64,000 nucleotides of DNA from Janthinobacterium sp. 61 (GCF_002846335.1 NZ_PJMQ01000001.1:5828001-5892000); one strand, 5' to 3'. Shown: positions 45,732 to 54,956, counted from the first letter of the stretch. Notes: a model not told the origin generated them from the sequence alone. Translations and numbers: made by a program.

Positions 45732-48522
45732 ATTCCTCTTGTATATCTTTAGGTGCTTCTTCGGGCTCAACCTCCTTCTTCTTTGCCACGCTTACTACTC
45801 CATAAGCTTTAGCCATATGTGCCATCATTGCAGGTCCATCATTAGGATTTTCGCTGACTGCTTTATTGAATACATCTTTGAATTGTGGGCCAAGCGCTGC
45901 ACTCGCTTTCTTCAGATCACTGACAGCCTTTACTGCTTTTCCATTGTCTATCCCACCAGTCTCATTGTTAGCCACTGACCGAATGTAGTCACCGGCGCCT
46001 TCGCCAAACTGCTCCGTTGCGTGAGCAAGTAAAGAGTTTGTCACGATCCCTTTAGAGATCTCACTCACAGCCTCCTTTGCGCCACCGTAAGAAGCGAATC
46101 CTTCACCTGCTGAGGTTTGCATAGCACCAAGAAATGCAGCCCCTGCATCCTCTCCATGAGGCTCTAATGAATTAACAGCATTGGTCAAATGATGCATCTT
46201 CTCCTGGCTTTCAAAACTATCAATATTGTCTGCCGTAATACCCATCATGGAAGCTACCTGATCACCACCGCCACCACCTAGAGATTTATCCATACCAGCT
46301 TTAAGACCGTCAAATTCTTTTCTGTTCTTCAAGCCTTGAAAATCCTTATTCTTCGCCTCATTAGCTTCATTGTCTTTCTTTGTTTTGAAATTCTTACCAA
46401 TGTCACCCAACTGTCTTGCACCATTTTGCATACTTTGAGTAAGTCCACGTCCAGCAGTGAAAGACGCAACTGCTGCAAGACTGCCTTGTGATCCTTCGCC
46501 CATCTTACCTGCATATTGCCCAAGCTGATCTCCACCACCACCGATCCATCTCATAAGCTCATCAGGAATAATATGCATCAAGCCAAATGTCTTTTTAATA
46601 AATGAAAACATTATGCCTACATAGATAGCAGTACCAGCAATCATACCTATAAAAAATCCAAGACCTTTACCGTCACCTTGACTAAATGAGAATACCTGGA
46701 AGAAGACTTTATTGATAAATTCACCCATTACAGAAGAGATCACTATCGCGGCAATAAAACCAAATATTGCCAAGCATGGTCTTAGAAGAAGCCCAAGAAC
46801 CATCATATATCCATTTCCACCTTTACCAGTCAAATCGTCGCCGTTTGGGTGAAGGTGCATAATTGCCCATAACGGTGCAGCAATTATACTAATTACAACA
46901 GCGATCAGCCATCCCCCTAAGATTCCTAGCCACATCATGAACGGCAACATTGGTATTAAGTAGCTCGCTGTAAAAGAAGTTGCAGCCAAGGCCATGATTG
47001 GCAAACCTAAGAATCCTATAATGATAAATAATGCATTAGATACCGTTGTAGCTATCGCAGACGCTGAAGGAAATAGTGAAGCAATACCAGCAGCACCAGT
47101 TACGCCAATGAGTGTCAGAATCATTCCTGTCCAGAATGCTTGAAGTCTGGAACCCATTTCGTTGATAACTATGACTGGATGCCTCGTGTCATTTTTCAAG
47201 TTATACAGATCAATAGAAGTCAAGCCGCGAGTAAGTGCATTCATGATGCGCCCACTAAATCCTAACTCTTGGGTCGCTTTAGAAGCCTGGTTGTCCTTCT
47301 TAGAATTAATTGCATTAGCTGCTGAACCATAGTCAGGGTTTCCAGCAGCAATGACCTTCAGTCCAGTAGCTTGCAGCGATTCAGCTTGATCATTGAATGC
47401 AGACTTTGAAAACTTGCTATCTGGCACCGCAGCTAAAGCATTAGTAATCTTGTTATTGGTCACAACGGTGTTCATGAAGTAGGCACCTGCCATGAACCAA
47501 CCATACTTATGAGCAGATTTTGTAGTGTCACTCGGTAACATAGCAACCGCGTTAGCCGCTGTCTTCACAGCAGCCATGTAGTCCATAGTTGCTACCTTTA
47601 CAGCTTTCGCATAAAACTTCCCAGCACCTTCAACATCCAGGTTGTCTCCCTCCTTAACAAGCTCCTGGGCTGCTTTTTCTGCCACTACAATCATTGCCGC
47701 TGTTGCAAGCTCATGTGTTTTATTGATTAGTTGAATATCAGTTGGCTGGAACAAGTCATCTAACGGACCCAAATATCCTCTGTTTGTTGTAGTCGGACCA
47801 TCGGCCACAGATGAATTCTCAATCTTTTCCCCAAATGTCACTTCGCCACAATCGTTCTTTGACCAACCTGAAGCGATACCTTTTTGATCACCAAAGTTGT
47901 AGGTTCTATTGCTATCGTCATACACCGTAGCATAGTTATATCGGCTTTTTATCGTCAACACACTATCAGTCTCTCCGACAGCTTTCTTATTAGACTCAAC
48001 ACAGACCTGAGCCATGAAAATATTTTCGGCTAGTAACTTCACTTTGTCTTCAGTGTTTTTATTGATACTCAAATTGGCTGATACACCGGGGGTTTGCATG
48101 TATGAGTCCCATACAAGATCGGCCAAGCCAATACCTTGCAACACTAACCACATGACCATTTGCTGCATCATGCAGTAACCTCCAGGCAAAACTGGTAGCA
48201 CCAGAGCAGTCCCAAGCGAATAGCGTATTGGTATCCAGACAGAGGAAAACTTCTTGCCTAACATCTCTCCATCGTGCGCTGTTCCCAAGGTACCCGCTAG
48301 TAACGTGTATGTAGCAAGGATGCCGCCAATGAGCAAGATTGCTCCATTAAATGTTGAGACGGCGCTGCCAAACGCATCGTTGCCGCCGCTAGAGACTAGT
48401 GAGCCAAATATCTGCCCGAGCACCTTTACACTAATGTCGTCGGCAACTGGCTCAAATGGGCCACTTGCAAACGCCAATCTTGGCAACATCGTTACCAAGA
48501 ATAAAATCCACATCTTTTTCAT
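45730..48522 (-). CDS. DotA/TraY-family integral membrane protein
   Basis: A 930-residue protein of the type IVB (IncI) conjugation family. Signal peptide (ILFLVTMLPRLAFASG), a first helix block (AILLIGGILATYTLLAGTLG), the family motif VLPVLPGGYCMMQQMVMWL, a large periplasmic region, then several helices (MILTLIGVTGAAGIASLFPS, ALAATSFTASYLIPMLPFMM, GGWLIAVVISIIAAPLWAIM). The C-terminal 300 residues are hydrophilic. TraY sits in the mating pore and is the target of entry exclusion in R64. No other mating-pore gene is seen in the window. Confidence 0.88.
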   Translation of the reverse strand: MKKMWILFLVTMLPRLAFASGPFEPVADDISVKVLGQIFGSLVSSGGNDAFGSAVSTFNGAILLIGGILATYTLLAGTLGTAHDGEMLGKKFSSVWIPIRYSLGTALVLPVLPGGYCMMQQMVMWLVLQGIGLADLVWDSYMQTPGVSANLSINKNTEDKVKLLAENIFMAQVCVESNKKAVGETDSVLTIKSRYNYATVYDDSNRTYNFGDQKGIASGWSKNDCGEVTFGEKIENSSVADGPTTTNRGYLGPLDDLFQPTDIQLINKTHELATAAMIVVAEKAAQELVKEGDNLDVEGAGKFYAKAVKVATMDYMAAVKTAANAVAMLPSDTTKSAHKYGWFMAGAYFMNTVVTNNKITNALAAVPDSKFSKSAFNDQAESLQATGLKVIAAGNPDYGSAANAINSKKDNQASKATQELGFSGRIMNALTRGLTSIDLYNLKNDTRHPVIVINEMGSRLQAFWTGMILTLIGVTGAAGIASLFPSASAIATTVSNALFIIIGFLGLPIMALAATSFTASYLIPMLPFMMWLGILGGWLIAVVISIIAAPLWAIMHLHPNGDDLTGKGGNGYMMVLGLLLRPCLAIFGFIAAIVISSVMGEFINKVFFQVFSFSQGDGKGLGFFIGMIAGTAIYVGIMFSFIKKTFGLMHIIPDELMRWIGGGGDQLGQYAGKMGEGSQGSLAAVASFTAGRGLTQSMQNGARQLGDIGKNFKTKKDNEANEAKNKDFQGLKNRKEFDGLKAGMDKSLGGGGGDQVASMMGITADNIDSFESQEKMHHLTNAVNSLEPHGEDAGAAFLGAMQTSAGEGFASYGGAKEAVSEISKGIVTNSLLAHATEQFGEGAGDYIRSVANNETGGIDNGKAVKAVSDLKKASAALGPQFKDVFNKAVSENPNDGPAMMAHMAKAYGVVSVAKKKEVEPEEAPKDIQEE

Positions 48523-49114
48523 GTCTACTCCCCTTTTTTATATTTATCTTATTAATTTACAAGACAAAAAACAAAAGGCAAGAAAAATTGCATTTATACC
48601 ATTAATATTAGATGCTGTAGGCTGGGGTTAGGAAGGCTACGACCTTCCTCCGGGATATCAAGCAGGATAATAAATTCCACTCTTCAATGACGATTGCCCA
48701 ATAAAAAAGCAAACGGATAAACCGTCTGCTTAGTAAGCCTTACAACCTGGGGAGTCTCTTGCTCATCAATCAATCTAATTGAATATATGCAATTGTCAAT
48801 ATATTTATTAAATTATTTTTCCATTTTTCAATAAGTAAATTCATTATTAATTTATGCATGATCTTCACCTATAGTGTGAAATATTCTAGAAATCAAATAT
48901 CAGGAATGAGCTAAACGTCAAACGTTAGGTTACTACCTTTGAGTGGCTGTACAAAATTTCCTCGCTAAAACATAATACTCACCATACAGCGACGACATAC
49001 AAACAGGTAAGAAATTACCTACAGCGATTAACCCACTAACTGCCAACTAAGCGGATGGTCCACTTAGAAGGAGGGAAAAACATATGACATAAACTAAAAA
49101 ATAAAGGAATAAAT
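48523..49114. other. Divergent intergenic region with hairpins
   Basis: No gene seen. Features: UNCG-loop hairpin copy 3 at 48631-48648 (GGAAGG-CTACGA-CCTTCC); hairpin ACGG/CCGT within AGCA/TGCT at about 48708-48733; a very AT-rich tract 48775-48860; and a leader before the methyltransferase with AGGTAA/TTACCT (49004-49019) and CTAAG/CTTAG (about 49047-49067). Promoters for both flanking genes must lie here. Confidence 0.55.
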
Positions 49115-49936
49115 ATGAATATCACCGAACAAAACTATCTTCTTAACATCGACGGCCAAGCTGGCATCAAAGCAGTTGCAAACCAGTCCATTGACTTGGT
49201 GCTTACCGATCCTCCTTATGGCATTGCAAGCAAGAACAAGCTCACAATGGTAGGTGGAAAAATCGTTTCCACCGAAGACGCATGGGGTCACGACTTCAAA
49301 GATAGCTGGCCGTGCATTGAAGCCTACTATGAATGGCTTAAGCCCTTCATTGCTGAGTTCGTCCGGGTTCTCAAAGACAACGGCTCCCTTATCCTCTTCT
49401 TGGACCGTAAATATACTGGATTGATTGCTCACTACATCGAGCGTGACTTCCACTTGAACTTCAAGAACAAAATCTACTTTAAGAAGAAAAACCCTATCCC
49501 AAGTACTGGCTGGAACTACAGGTCCACTATCGAAGAAGCCGTGTGGTTTACGAAAGGCAAACAGTACACCTTCAACTTCGGTAAGCAGTCCGAAATGACA
49601 CAGGTCTACGAGGGTCCCATCGGTAGGAAGAAGACTAAGCATCCAACTGAAAAATATTCCTGGATGATTGAGCCCCTGATCAAGAATCACAGCAAGCCTG
49701 GTGACGTGGTGCTCGATGCCTTCGCTGGATCAGCCACCACCCTGGTAGTAGCTAAGAAACAGGCTAGAAATGCCATTGGCTTTGAGAAGGACACACGGTT
49801 TTTTGAGATGGCCAAGGCCCGCATCGAGGCAGAGCAGCTTGAGCTTATCTTCACCGAGCCTGGGGATGACGCAACTATCGTGGGGGAGCTCGATAAGCTC
49901 ATGGATGAAGAAATGACCGACCTGGTTGCGGCATAA
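49115..49936 (+). CDS. Adenine-specific DNA methyltransferase, beta class
   Basis: A 273-residue N6-adenine (or N4-cytosine) methyltransferase. Catalytic motif LTDPPYGIA near residue 29, target-recognition region in the middle, and SAM-binding motif DVVLDAFAGSATTLVVAKK at about residues 201-219: order IV before I defines the beta class. HPTEKYSWMIEPLI precedes motif I as usual. No matching restriction gene is adjacent, so it is probably a solitary methylase protecting the element or acting in regulation. The next gene begins 11 bases downstream. Confidence 0.92.
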   Translation: MNITEQNYLLNIDGQAGIKAVANQSIDLVLTDPPYGIASKNKLTMVGGKIVSTEDAWGHDFKDSWPCIEAYYEWLKPFIAEFVRVLKDNGSLILFLDRKYTGLIAHYIERDFHLNFKNKIYFKKKNPIPSTGWNYRSTIEEAVWFTKGKQYTFNFGKQSEMTQVYEGPIGRKKTKHPTEKYSWMIEPLIKNHSKPGDVVLDAFAGSATTLVVAKKQARNAIGFEKDTRFFEMAKARIEAEQLELIFTEPGDDATIVGELDKLMDEEMTDLVAA

Positions 49937-49947
49937 GGAGAGCAGAC

Positions 49948-50304
49948 ATGAAAAATATTAATTGCCTGCAATACTGTATCAATGGAATGAATGACAGGAT
50001 TTTCAGCTTCGCCAACACCAAGGAGGGGAAGAACCTCATTGCAGTCTACAAGAAGTTCTTCTTCACTCCTGAAAACCAAATCAGGGAGCTTCTGATTGCC
50101 TATAACAGCTACTTCATGGTTCAAGCAGCAATGCAGCTTAGTGGCAGACCGAAGACCCCAAAGGCTGTGACTGAGTACATGGCTTCTGAGGACTTCAGCA
50201 AACTGCAAGATGAACTGGCAAAGACAGTTCAGGATAATTATCCAATGCTCATGTCTTGCCTGAAGAGAAAACAAAAGCGAAAGCTTGAAGCATTGTTTGC
50301 ATAA
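49948..50304 (+). CDS. Hypothetical protein co-transcribed with the methylase
   Basis: A 118-residue helical protein (MNDRIFSFANTKEGKNLIAV, KTVQDNYPMLMSCLKRKQKR) with ribosome site GGAGAG. No restriction-nuclease motif such as PD-ExK or HNH is visible, so it is not an obvious partner enzyme. It ends at a terminator. Confidence 0.65.
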   Translation: MKNINCLQYCINGMNDRIFSFANTKEGKNLIAVYKKFFFTPENQIRELLIAYNSYFMVQAAMQLSGRPKTPKAVTEYMASEDFSKLQDELAKTVQDNYPMLMSCLKRKQKRKLEALFA

Positions 50305-50311
50305 AGCCAAA

Positions 50312-50333
50312 GCACCTTCTGGTGCTTTTTTCT
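50312..50333 (+). terminator. Terminator after the methylase pair
   Basis: AGCACC-TTCT-GGTGCT then six T. Confidence 0.92.
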
Positions 50334-50397
50334 TTCCTAAAAATTTGACTATTTTATTAATTTTAATAATATATATTTATATCAAAGGAAAATAATA

Positions 50398-51156
50398 ATG
50401 AAAACAAAATCAACAATAAATATTGCGATTGGTACATTAGTTTTTTTAATCATAAGCCTCAATAGTTCACATGCCAAAGAACAAACTGCAAGAATGGATT
50501 GTGACTCAACGTGCGTTGTTCCATCTGGAATGTTAGACCTCATTCCTAAAGCACATACATTCCCAGCCACGCCGACCGTACCTGCTCCAAAACCTACTTG
50601 CGGTCCTTCTGGGGGATCGATTCTTCCAGCGGCACCTAGTACATTTCTTTGTTCCTCTGGAAATCCAAGTGTAGTTTTAAGTACAACCAACGATGGTGAA
50701 ACTACCTATAAATGGACTTGCAGCAATACCAAAGGAGCAGCCTCTTGCATGGCCTATAAACGAGAACCAGGTGTGTGCGGAGCGAGCAATGGCACCACTA
50801 TCTCATCGACTCCTGACATGTTATGCGCAAGTGGAGATCCAAGCAATCTAAAATTGAATGGGAATCAATATAGCTGGTTCTGCACAGGTAACTACGGTCC
50901 GAAGTCTTCATGCACTGCCCAACTCTACACACCACTACCACCTGCATGTGTTGAACCACCTACTCTTATTCAGTGGGGTGGTTTCAGTTGCACATCCAGT
51001 AGTGGCCCTATACTCTCTATGTTGGCAACTAGAAGTGTATCAACAGGGACCTTATTACCATTGAGCTCTTGGGTAGAGGCACCCGGAAATCCACAGGTAC
51101 CATCTGGCTATAGCTGCTCTGCACCTCAACCTACTGGAATCTCTGGAGGATGCTAA
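50398..51156 (+). CDS. Secreted Cys-rich repeat protein
   Basis: A 252-residue protein with signal peptide (INIAIGTLVFLIISLNSSHA). Two repeats of a Cys-containing unit: CGPSGGSILPAAPSTFLCSS...YKWTCSNTKGAASC and CGASNGTTISSTPDMLCASG...YSWFCTGNYGPKSSC, each with four Cys and a Y-x-W-x-C core. The C terminus has further Cys. Such units occur in secreted proteins of plasmids and fimbrial tips; the role is unknown. ATG 50398 follows AAAGGAAA. Confidence 0.72.
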   Translation: MKTKSTINIAIGTLVFLIISLNSSHAKEQTARMDCDSTCVVPSGMLDLIPKAHTFPATPTVPAPKPTCGPSGGSILPAAPSTFLCSSGNPSVVLSTTNDGETTYKWTCSNTKGAASCMAYKREPGVCGASNGTTISSTPDMLCASGDPSNLKLNGNQYSWFCTGNYGPKSSCTAQLYTPLPPACVEPPTLIQWGGFSCTSSSGPILSMLATRSVSTGTLLPLSSWVEAPGNPQVPSGYSCSAPQPTGISGGC

Positions 51157-51242
51157 TAGTAAACATACACATAAAAAATTAAAATCAAAAATCATCAACG
51201 ATTGATTTTTGATTTTCCCACATTATCTTGAATATATAACGG

Positions 51243-51345
51243 CTTATGAAGTTCACAGCAGATGATTGCAGAATGGATTTTGGCCCAACGTGCCTACAAG
51301 GAAACGGATACCTCTTTTGGTCTTTTGGTGGGTAAAACATCTGAG
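51243..51345 (+). pseudogene. Fragment of a paralogue of the coiled-coil protein at 44526
   Basis: The frame at 51262 reads IAEWILAQRAYKETDTSFGL, which aligns with LAEWIMGQKAYRETAMQLGI of the intact protein. The preceding residues (AYE) match TYE only after a frameshift at about 51258. After KTSEEL the similarity stops. Without start or end of the parent gene this is a remnant. Confidence 0.7.
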
Positions 51346-51384
51346 GAGCTAACGGTGATCACCATTTGCTTAGTCACGTTAGTG

Positions 51385-51401
51385 GGAAGGCCCGACCTTC
51401 C
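51385..51401 (+). repeat. UNCG-type hairpin, copy 4
   Basis: GGAAGG-CCCGA-CCTTCC preceded by TCACGTTAGTG and followed by TTCCG. Loop one base shorter than in the other copies. It lies just behind the pseudogene fragment. Confidence 0.7.
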
Positions 51402-51443
51402 TTCCGATAGATCGCCTGCAACGAGGGGCAGCCCCAATCAAAA

Positions 51444-51467
51444 AGCACCCGGAGGTGCTTTTTTTTA
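51444..51467 (+). terminator. Terminator behind the pseudogene
   Basis: AGCACC-CGGA-GGTGCT then eight T. Confidence 0.92.
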
Positions 51468-51627
51468 TACCTGATCAACAATTGTTGGTATTTGTGGTGG
51501 CTCACCATCCCTCTGCACCTGATCTGGGCTGTTCGCGTCAAAGTCAGATCTATCTTGACTTGCCCCACCCTCTAACTAGACCGACGCTCTAGTGCGCTGC
51601 CTTCACCTTGATCTATGCCCTGTTATC

Positions 51628-51651
51628 AGTCAAAATCATATGAATTTAACT
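51628..51651. promoter_or_regulatory. Near-palindromic operator before the XRE regulator
   Basis: 24 bases: AGTCAAAATCAT mirrored by ATGAATTTAACT. Two further copies are at 56373 and 63503. It ends 16 bases before the ATG of the regulator, so it overlaps the promoter and suggests autoregulation. Confidence 0.75.
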
Positions 51652-51667
51652 ACTACTACCTACAGTG

Positions 51668-52063
51668 ATGACCAATGACAGCGTGAAGCAAAAAGCAAAG
51701 CACGAAAAGCTGAAGAAACAGATTGGTTCCAGGATCAAAAGGCGACGGGAAGCGACCGGCTACACCCAGGACATGGTGGCTCAAAGGCTTGGTATAGGAA
51801 CAGCAGCTTATGCAAGATACGAACAGGGGACGGCAGAGCCGTCGATCACCAGGCTATCCGACATGGCCGACATCTTTGAATGTGGCTTGGACGAACTGAT
51901 CATAGATAGCAGCGTTCGCGTTGAAGATCAAGCCAAGCGTATTTATTTGGCATTGGAAGACGTTTCGGTCTACGACCGCGAGAGCATCATGCAGGTACTA
52001 GAACAGGTCTGCAAGATCGCTTGGAACAAGTCCCGAACAAGAAAATTGCCAGTGGACATCTAA
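51668..52063 (+). CDS. XRE-family transcriptional regulator
   Basis: A 131-residue DNA-binding protein with a Cro/CI-type helix-turn-helix (TQDMVAQRLGIGTAAYARYE, then QGTAEPSITRLSDMADIF) and a short C-terminal helical part (AKRIYLALEDVSVYDRESIM) for dimerisation. Start at ATG 51668 (GTG 51665 possible); no clear ribosome site, and the operator lies directly upstream. It probably controls the three operator sites in the window. Confidence 0.9.
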   Translation: MTNDSVKQKAKHEKLKKQIGSRIKRRREATGYTQDMVAQRLGIGTAAYARYEQGTAEPSITRLSDMADIFECGLDELIIDSSVRVEDQAKRIYLALEDVSVYDRESIMQVLEQVCKIAWNKSRTRKLPVDI

Positions 52064-52118
52064 CTGTCCAGAACCAGCGATAAATTAATAAATATAAATC
52101 GTTTCGCCTATGCATACA

Positions 52119-52147
52119 AGGAAGCTCTCTCATGGAGCTTTTTTTAT
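52119..52147 (+). terminator. Terminator after the XRE gene
   Basis: AAGCTC-TCTCAT-GGAGCTT then TTTTT. A different sequence from the common terminator. Confidence 0.85.
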
Positions 52148-52207
52148 TGCACTCACAGTCTTGATTTCTTCCTTCAATTTAATAATATTAATTATTATGG
52201 AGGAAAT

Positions 52208-52675
52208 ATGAAAAAAATCAATGAAGCAGTAGTGGAGAAATCTATTCCAGTAACAAAAAGAGGTGGAAGAATAGTTTGGATGTTAAAAAATTTTATACAT
52301 CGTCAAGATGGCCCCGCGATTGAGGATGTAGATGGTAGCCGAGAATGGTGGATTAATGGAAAACTTCACCGTGATGATGGTCCTGCCTTTGAATCTGCTA
52401 ATGGTAGAAAAGAATGGTATCAGCACGGAAAGCTCCATCGTGATGATGGCCCCGCGATTGAAGACCCTGACGGTATGACTGAATGGTTTTTAAACGGCGT
52501 GGAATACACCAAATCGGATTTTCCGCTTAACAAGGTCAAGAGTGTCCAGTCCGCGCTTGAAACACTTGATGATAGTCAACTTAGTGATGTGTCAAACATT
52601 GTCTCAGCTATGCTGGCACTGAGAAAAAATTTAAACTCAGCAGTATATACTAAAAAACTAAAAAAAAATTCTTAA
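52208..52675 (+). CDS. MORN-variant/YwqK-like repeat protein A
   Basis: A 155-residue protein with three tandem units of about 24 residues: EWWINGKLHRDDGPAFESAN, EWYQHGKLHRDDGPAIEDPD and a first diverged unit (WMLKNFIHRQDGPAIEDVDG). They resemble MORN_2/YwqK repeats. A helical C terminus follows (VSNIVSAMLALRKNLNSA). ATG 52208 follows GGAGGAAAT. Paralogues at 52784, 55619 and 60983. Function of this repeat family in mobile elements is not known to me. Confidence 0.78.
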   Translation: MKKINEAVVEKSIPVTKRGGRIVWMLKNFIHRQDGPAIEDVDGSREWWINGKLHRDDGPAFESANGRKEWYQHGKLHRDDGPAIEDPDGMTEWFLNGVEYTKSDFPLNKVKSVQSALETLDDSQLSDVSNIVSAMLALRKNLNSAVYTKKLKKNS

Positions 52676-52783
52676 TAAAGAAAACTTATTTTGGTATTTT
52701 TTTCATACCTATAAATTCATCATACTTTTCATTGACTTTACTCTTCGCTTCAATAGCATTGTATAGTTTAATGGAGAGTAAGT

Positions 52784-53557
52784 ATGAAAAATGGAAGACA
52801 TGTAGAGTTTGGTGATGTGTATTGGTATCTAAACGGCACCTTTCACCGCGAGGATGCACCCGCCATCGAATATCAAGACGGAACAATGCTCTGGTACGCC
52901 AATGGGGAAAAACATCGAGAAGATGGTCCCGCTTGTGAATTATCAGACGGTTCTAAGTTTTGGTATAGAAATGGACTACGGCACAGGGAAGATGGGCCAG
53001 CAAATGAATACTTTGACGGAACAGTATCATGGTACTTGAATGGAAGACAATATCTGGAAAGTGAATTCAATGAAATAATATCCAACAAGAAATTATCCAG
53101 ATACACAGGCGAAATCATTCCTGCTGTTGAGAAAAGCGTCAAAGAACAACGTTCAGAAGTATCAAAAGAAACGAATTTCTTTCAAGATTCAAACAACAAT
53201 CTAAAAGATAGTAAGCTAGGCAGTCCAAGCATGGAGCTTGCTTTTGACATCAAAGATAAGTTAGCAAACAGCAACGGCTTGAAGAAAAATAAGTTTTTGA
53301 GACTTGGCATGGGTGCATTAATGACAATGGGGGCTGCATTTCATAACGCTGCTGTCGCAACCGATCATGCTGTTGAATTCTTAGGAACGAAAGCAAAAAA
53401 GTATCTTCCAAGATCTAAATATTCTTCCGATCAACATGACAGGCCTACCATCAGAAGTTCTGCTGAAACCAAAGAGACGATTAGCGATCTAAGAGAAGAT
53501 TTTATTAAACAGAAAAAAATACTTAAAATTGATAATTCTTTCAAGTTAAAGCGATGA
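52784..53557 (+). CDS. MORN-variant/YwqK-like repeat protein B with C-terminal extension
   Basis: A 257-residue protein. Residues 1-85 hold four units (YWYLNGTFHREDAPAIEYQD, LWYANGEKHREDGPACELSD, FWYRNGLRHREDGPANEYFD, SWYLNGRQY). The rest is charged, with one weakly hydrophobic stretch (FLRLGMGALMTMGAAFHNAA, VATDHAVEFLG) that could lie in a membrane, and a Lys-rich end. It is a neighbour of protein A in the same direction, 108 bases apart. Possibly membrane-tethered; function unknown. Confidence 0.75.
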   Translation: MKNGRHVEFGDVYWYLNGTFHREDAPAIEYQDGTMLWYANGEKHREDGPACELSDGSKFWYRNGLRHREDGPANEYFDGTVSWYLNGRQYLESEFNEIISNKKLSRYTGEIIPAVEKSVKEQRSEVSKETNFFQDSNNNLKDSKLGSPSMELAFDIKDKLANSNGLKKNKFLRLGMGALMTMGAAFHNAAVATDHAVEFLGTKAKKYLPRSKYSSDQHDRPTIRSSAETKETISDLREDFIKQKKILKIDNSFKLKR

Positions 53558-53572
53558 AGATTTAAGACATGC

Positions 53573-53595
53573 AGACCACCTAAGTGGTCTTTTTG
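53573..53595 (+). terminator. Terminator after repeat protein B
   Basis: AGACCAC-CTAA-GTGGTCT then TTTT. Confidence 0.88.
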
Positions 53596-53633
53596 CCATT
53601 AAAAATATTTTAGAAAAAAAGCTAAAAATATTA

Positions 53634-53861
53634 TCAATGAAAGATATTTATTTCTCTAATCTTGCCCTTCAATGCGATCTCAACCTTCTTCTCAGTCGTG
53701 AGGATTTTTTGATTTGTGACGTCACCAACTAAAATTTCACTTCCGCCACCATCCGTGTAAAGAAGATATATTTCTTGCAAGCCATTGGGATGGTTTTTTA
53801 TCTTGAAGATAACTCGGTCATTTAATGGATACAAATCACCATATAACTCAACAAATTTCAT
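53634..53861 (-). CDS. Small hypothetical protein
   Basis: A 75-residue protein (MKFVELYGDLYPLNDRVIFK, EIYLLYTDGGGSEILVGDVT) with beta-strand character throughout. ATG 53861 follows AAAGGTATTTAAG; an upstream in-frame start at 53933 would add a very basic leader. No family recognised. Confidence 0.55.
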   Translation of the reverse strand: MKFVELYGDLYPLNDRVIFKIKNHPNGLQEIYLLYTDGGGSEILVGDVTNQKILTTEKKVEIALKGKIREINIFH

Positions 53862-53986
53862 CTTAAATACCTTTCTTCGATAGTTGGTTTTTCGTCTAAA
53901 GCTATTTCTTTTCTTTATTTTCCTGATACTCATGTTGCTCTCCTTTTAGAGAACAACTTACAAAATCATTTAACTCTGTCAAGATC

Positions 53987-54062
53987 TGTAAGCCAGAACG
54001 CTCCGACGTTCTTCCAATACATGAAATTCTCTTTGGGGGCTGGCGCCAGCCAAGGGGCAGCA
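53987..54062 (+). repeat. Two-hairpin motif with UNCG loop, copy 5
   Basis: AGAACG-CTCCGA-CGTTCT at 53995-54012, then GGGGGCTGGCGCCAGCCAAG with self-complementary CTGGCGCCAG at 54039-54048. The second part matches copy 6 at 59200 in GGCGC-AGCCAAGGG. Stems differ, structure is kept. Confidence 0.68.
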
Positions 54063-54110
54063 AACTAACTATAACCCCTATTATTGCCTAGAAAGTGTGA
54101 CAATGGGTGG

Positions 54111-54848
54111 TCAGGTCAAATCGATTTCCAGTACGTAGGCTGGCACATGCTTACCATCATGAAAAGCCTTTCCTGCTGGGTAGTCCTTCCTCACCAATGT
54201 TTCAGAGAACCACGACAGACTTGCGCCAGCGGCGAACACTACCTCGTTCTCATGGCCAAGAGCCATACCCTTACGTTTGTACGCGAACGCCTTTGTCGCG
54301 GACTCTGCAACTCGTATGACGAGTAGATCGATACGCCCCGCTTCGTAAGCCTTGCCGTTGTGGTCTGCATTTCTCAAAGCCACTTGAGGACAGAGAGAGG
54401 TCGACAACGGCCTATCCGTGACCAACGAGGTTCCACCTAGCCATACTCCCGCATGGAACAATACCTGCCCTGGTGGGAGGTAGCGCCCGAACTCGTTGAT
54501 CTCCTTGTTTACCTCATATGCATCGTAATGGGGGTAGCTGCTTTTGTATTTTTTAAGCCCTGGTGGAGTTGCCCTTGGCATAGCTAGGCGCCACTGGTTA
54601 TAGTTGTGATCGCAGTCCAAGGCATTATTGACATGATTCCCTAATGCGCCATCAGCCCCTACTTTAGCCATATATATAGCCGCTTCAAATCCGTTAGTAA
54701 CGGTAGCGATTAACCTATCGTTTGTGCGTGCATACATCGTCCCAGTTCGACGGAAATCCTCTAACATTTCTTCTTGAGTGGCATCTCTGGTGGTCCACAC
54801 TTCAAACGGCTGGCTGAAGGGATCAACTATCGGTAATATCATGTGCAC
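54111..54848 (-). CDS. ADP-ribosyltransferase-like protein
   Basis: A 245-residue protein whose C-terminal half has the marks of an R/H-S-E type mono-ADP-ribosyltransferase: QVLFHAGVW (first strand, residues 128-136), RPLSTSLCPQVA with the STS motif (149-151), and HENEVVFAAGASLSWF with the E-x-E pair 200/202. The N-terminal part (WTTRDATQEEMLEDFRRTGT) is unknown. No signal peptide. It could be a toxin, an effector or a defence enzyme; no antitoxin is obvious next to it. ExE enzymes usually modify arginine, which is family knowledge. Confidence 0.7.
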   Translation of the reverse strand: MHMILPIVDPFSQPFEVWTTRDATQEEMLEDFRRTGTMYARTNDRLIATVTNGFEAAIYMAKVGADGALGNHVNNALDCDHNYNQWRLAMPRATPPGLKKYKSSYPHYDAYEVNKEINEFGRYLPPGQVLFHAGVWLGGTSLVTDRPLSTSLCPQVALRNADHNGKAYEAGRIDLLVIRVAESATKAFAYKRKGMALGHENEVVFAAGASLSWFSETLVRKDYPAGKAFHDGKHVPAYVLEIDLT

Positions 54849-54934
54849 TATCCTTGTCTCATTGCTGTTCTCTAAATTATGCCATATCCATAGAGCAACA
54901 AAAGCAAGTCACGTGACCTGAGTCCTTTGAAAGT

Positions 54935-54956
54935 AAAAAAGCACCCGAAGGTGCTT
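54935..54956 (-). terminator. Terminator of the lipoprotein gene (minus strand)
   Basis: On the minus strand AAGCACC-TTCG-GGTGCTT then TTTT, placed 21 bases after the stop at 54977. Confidence 0.9.
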
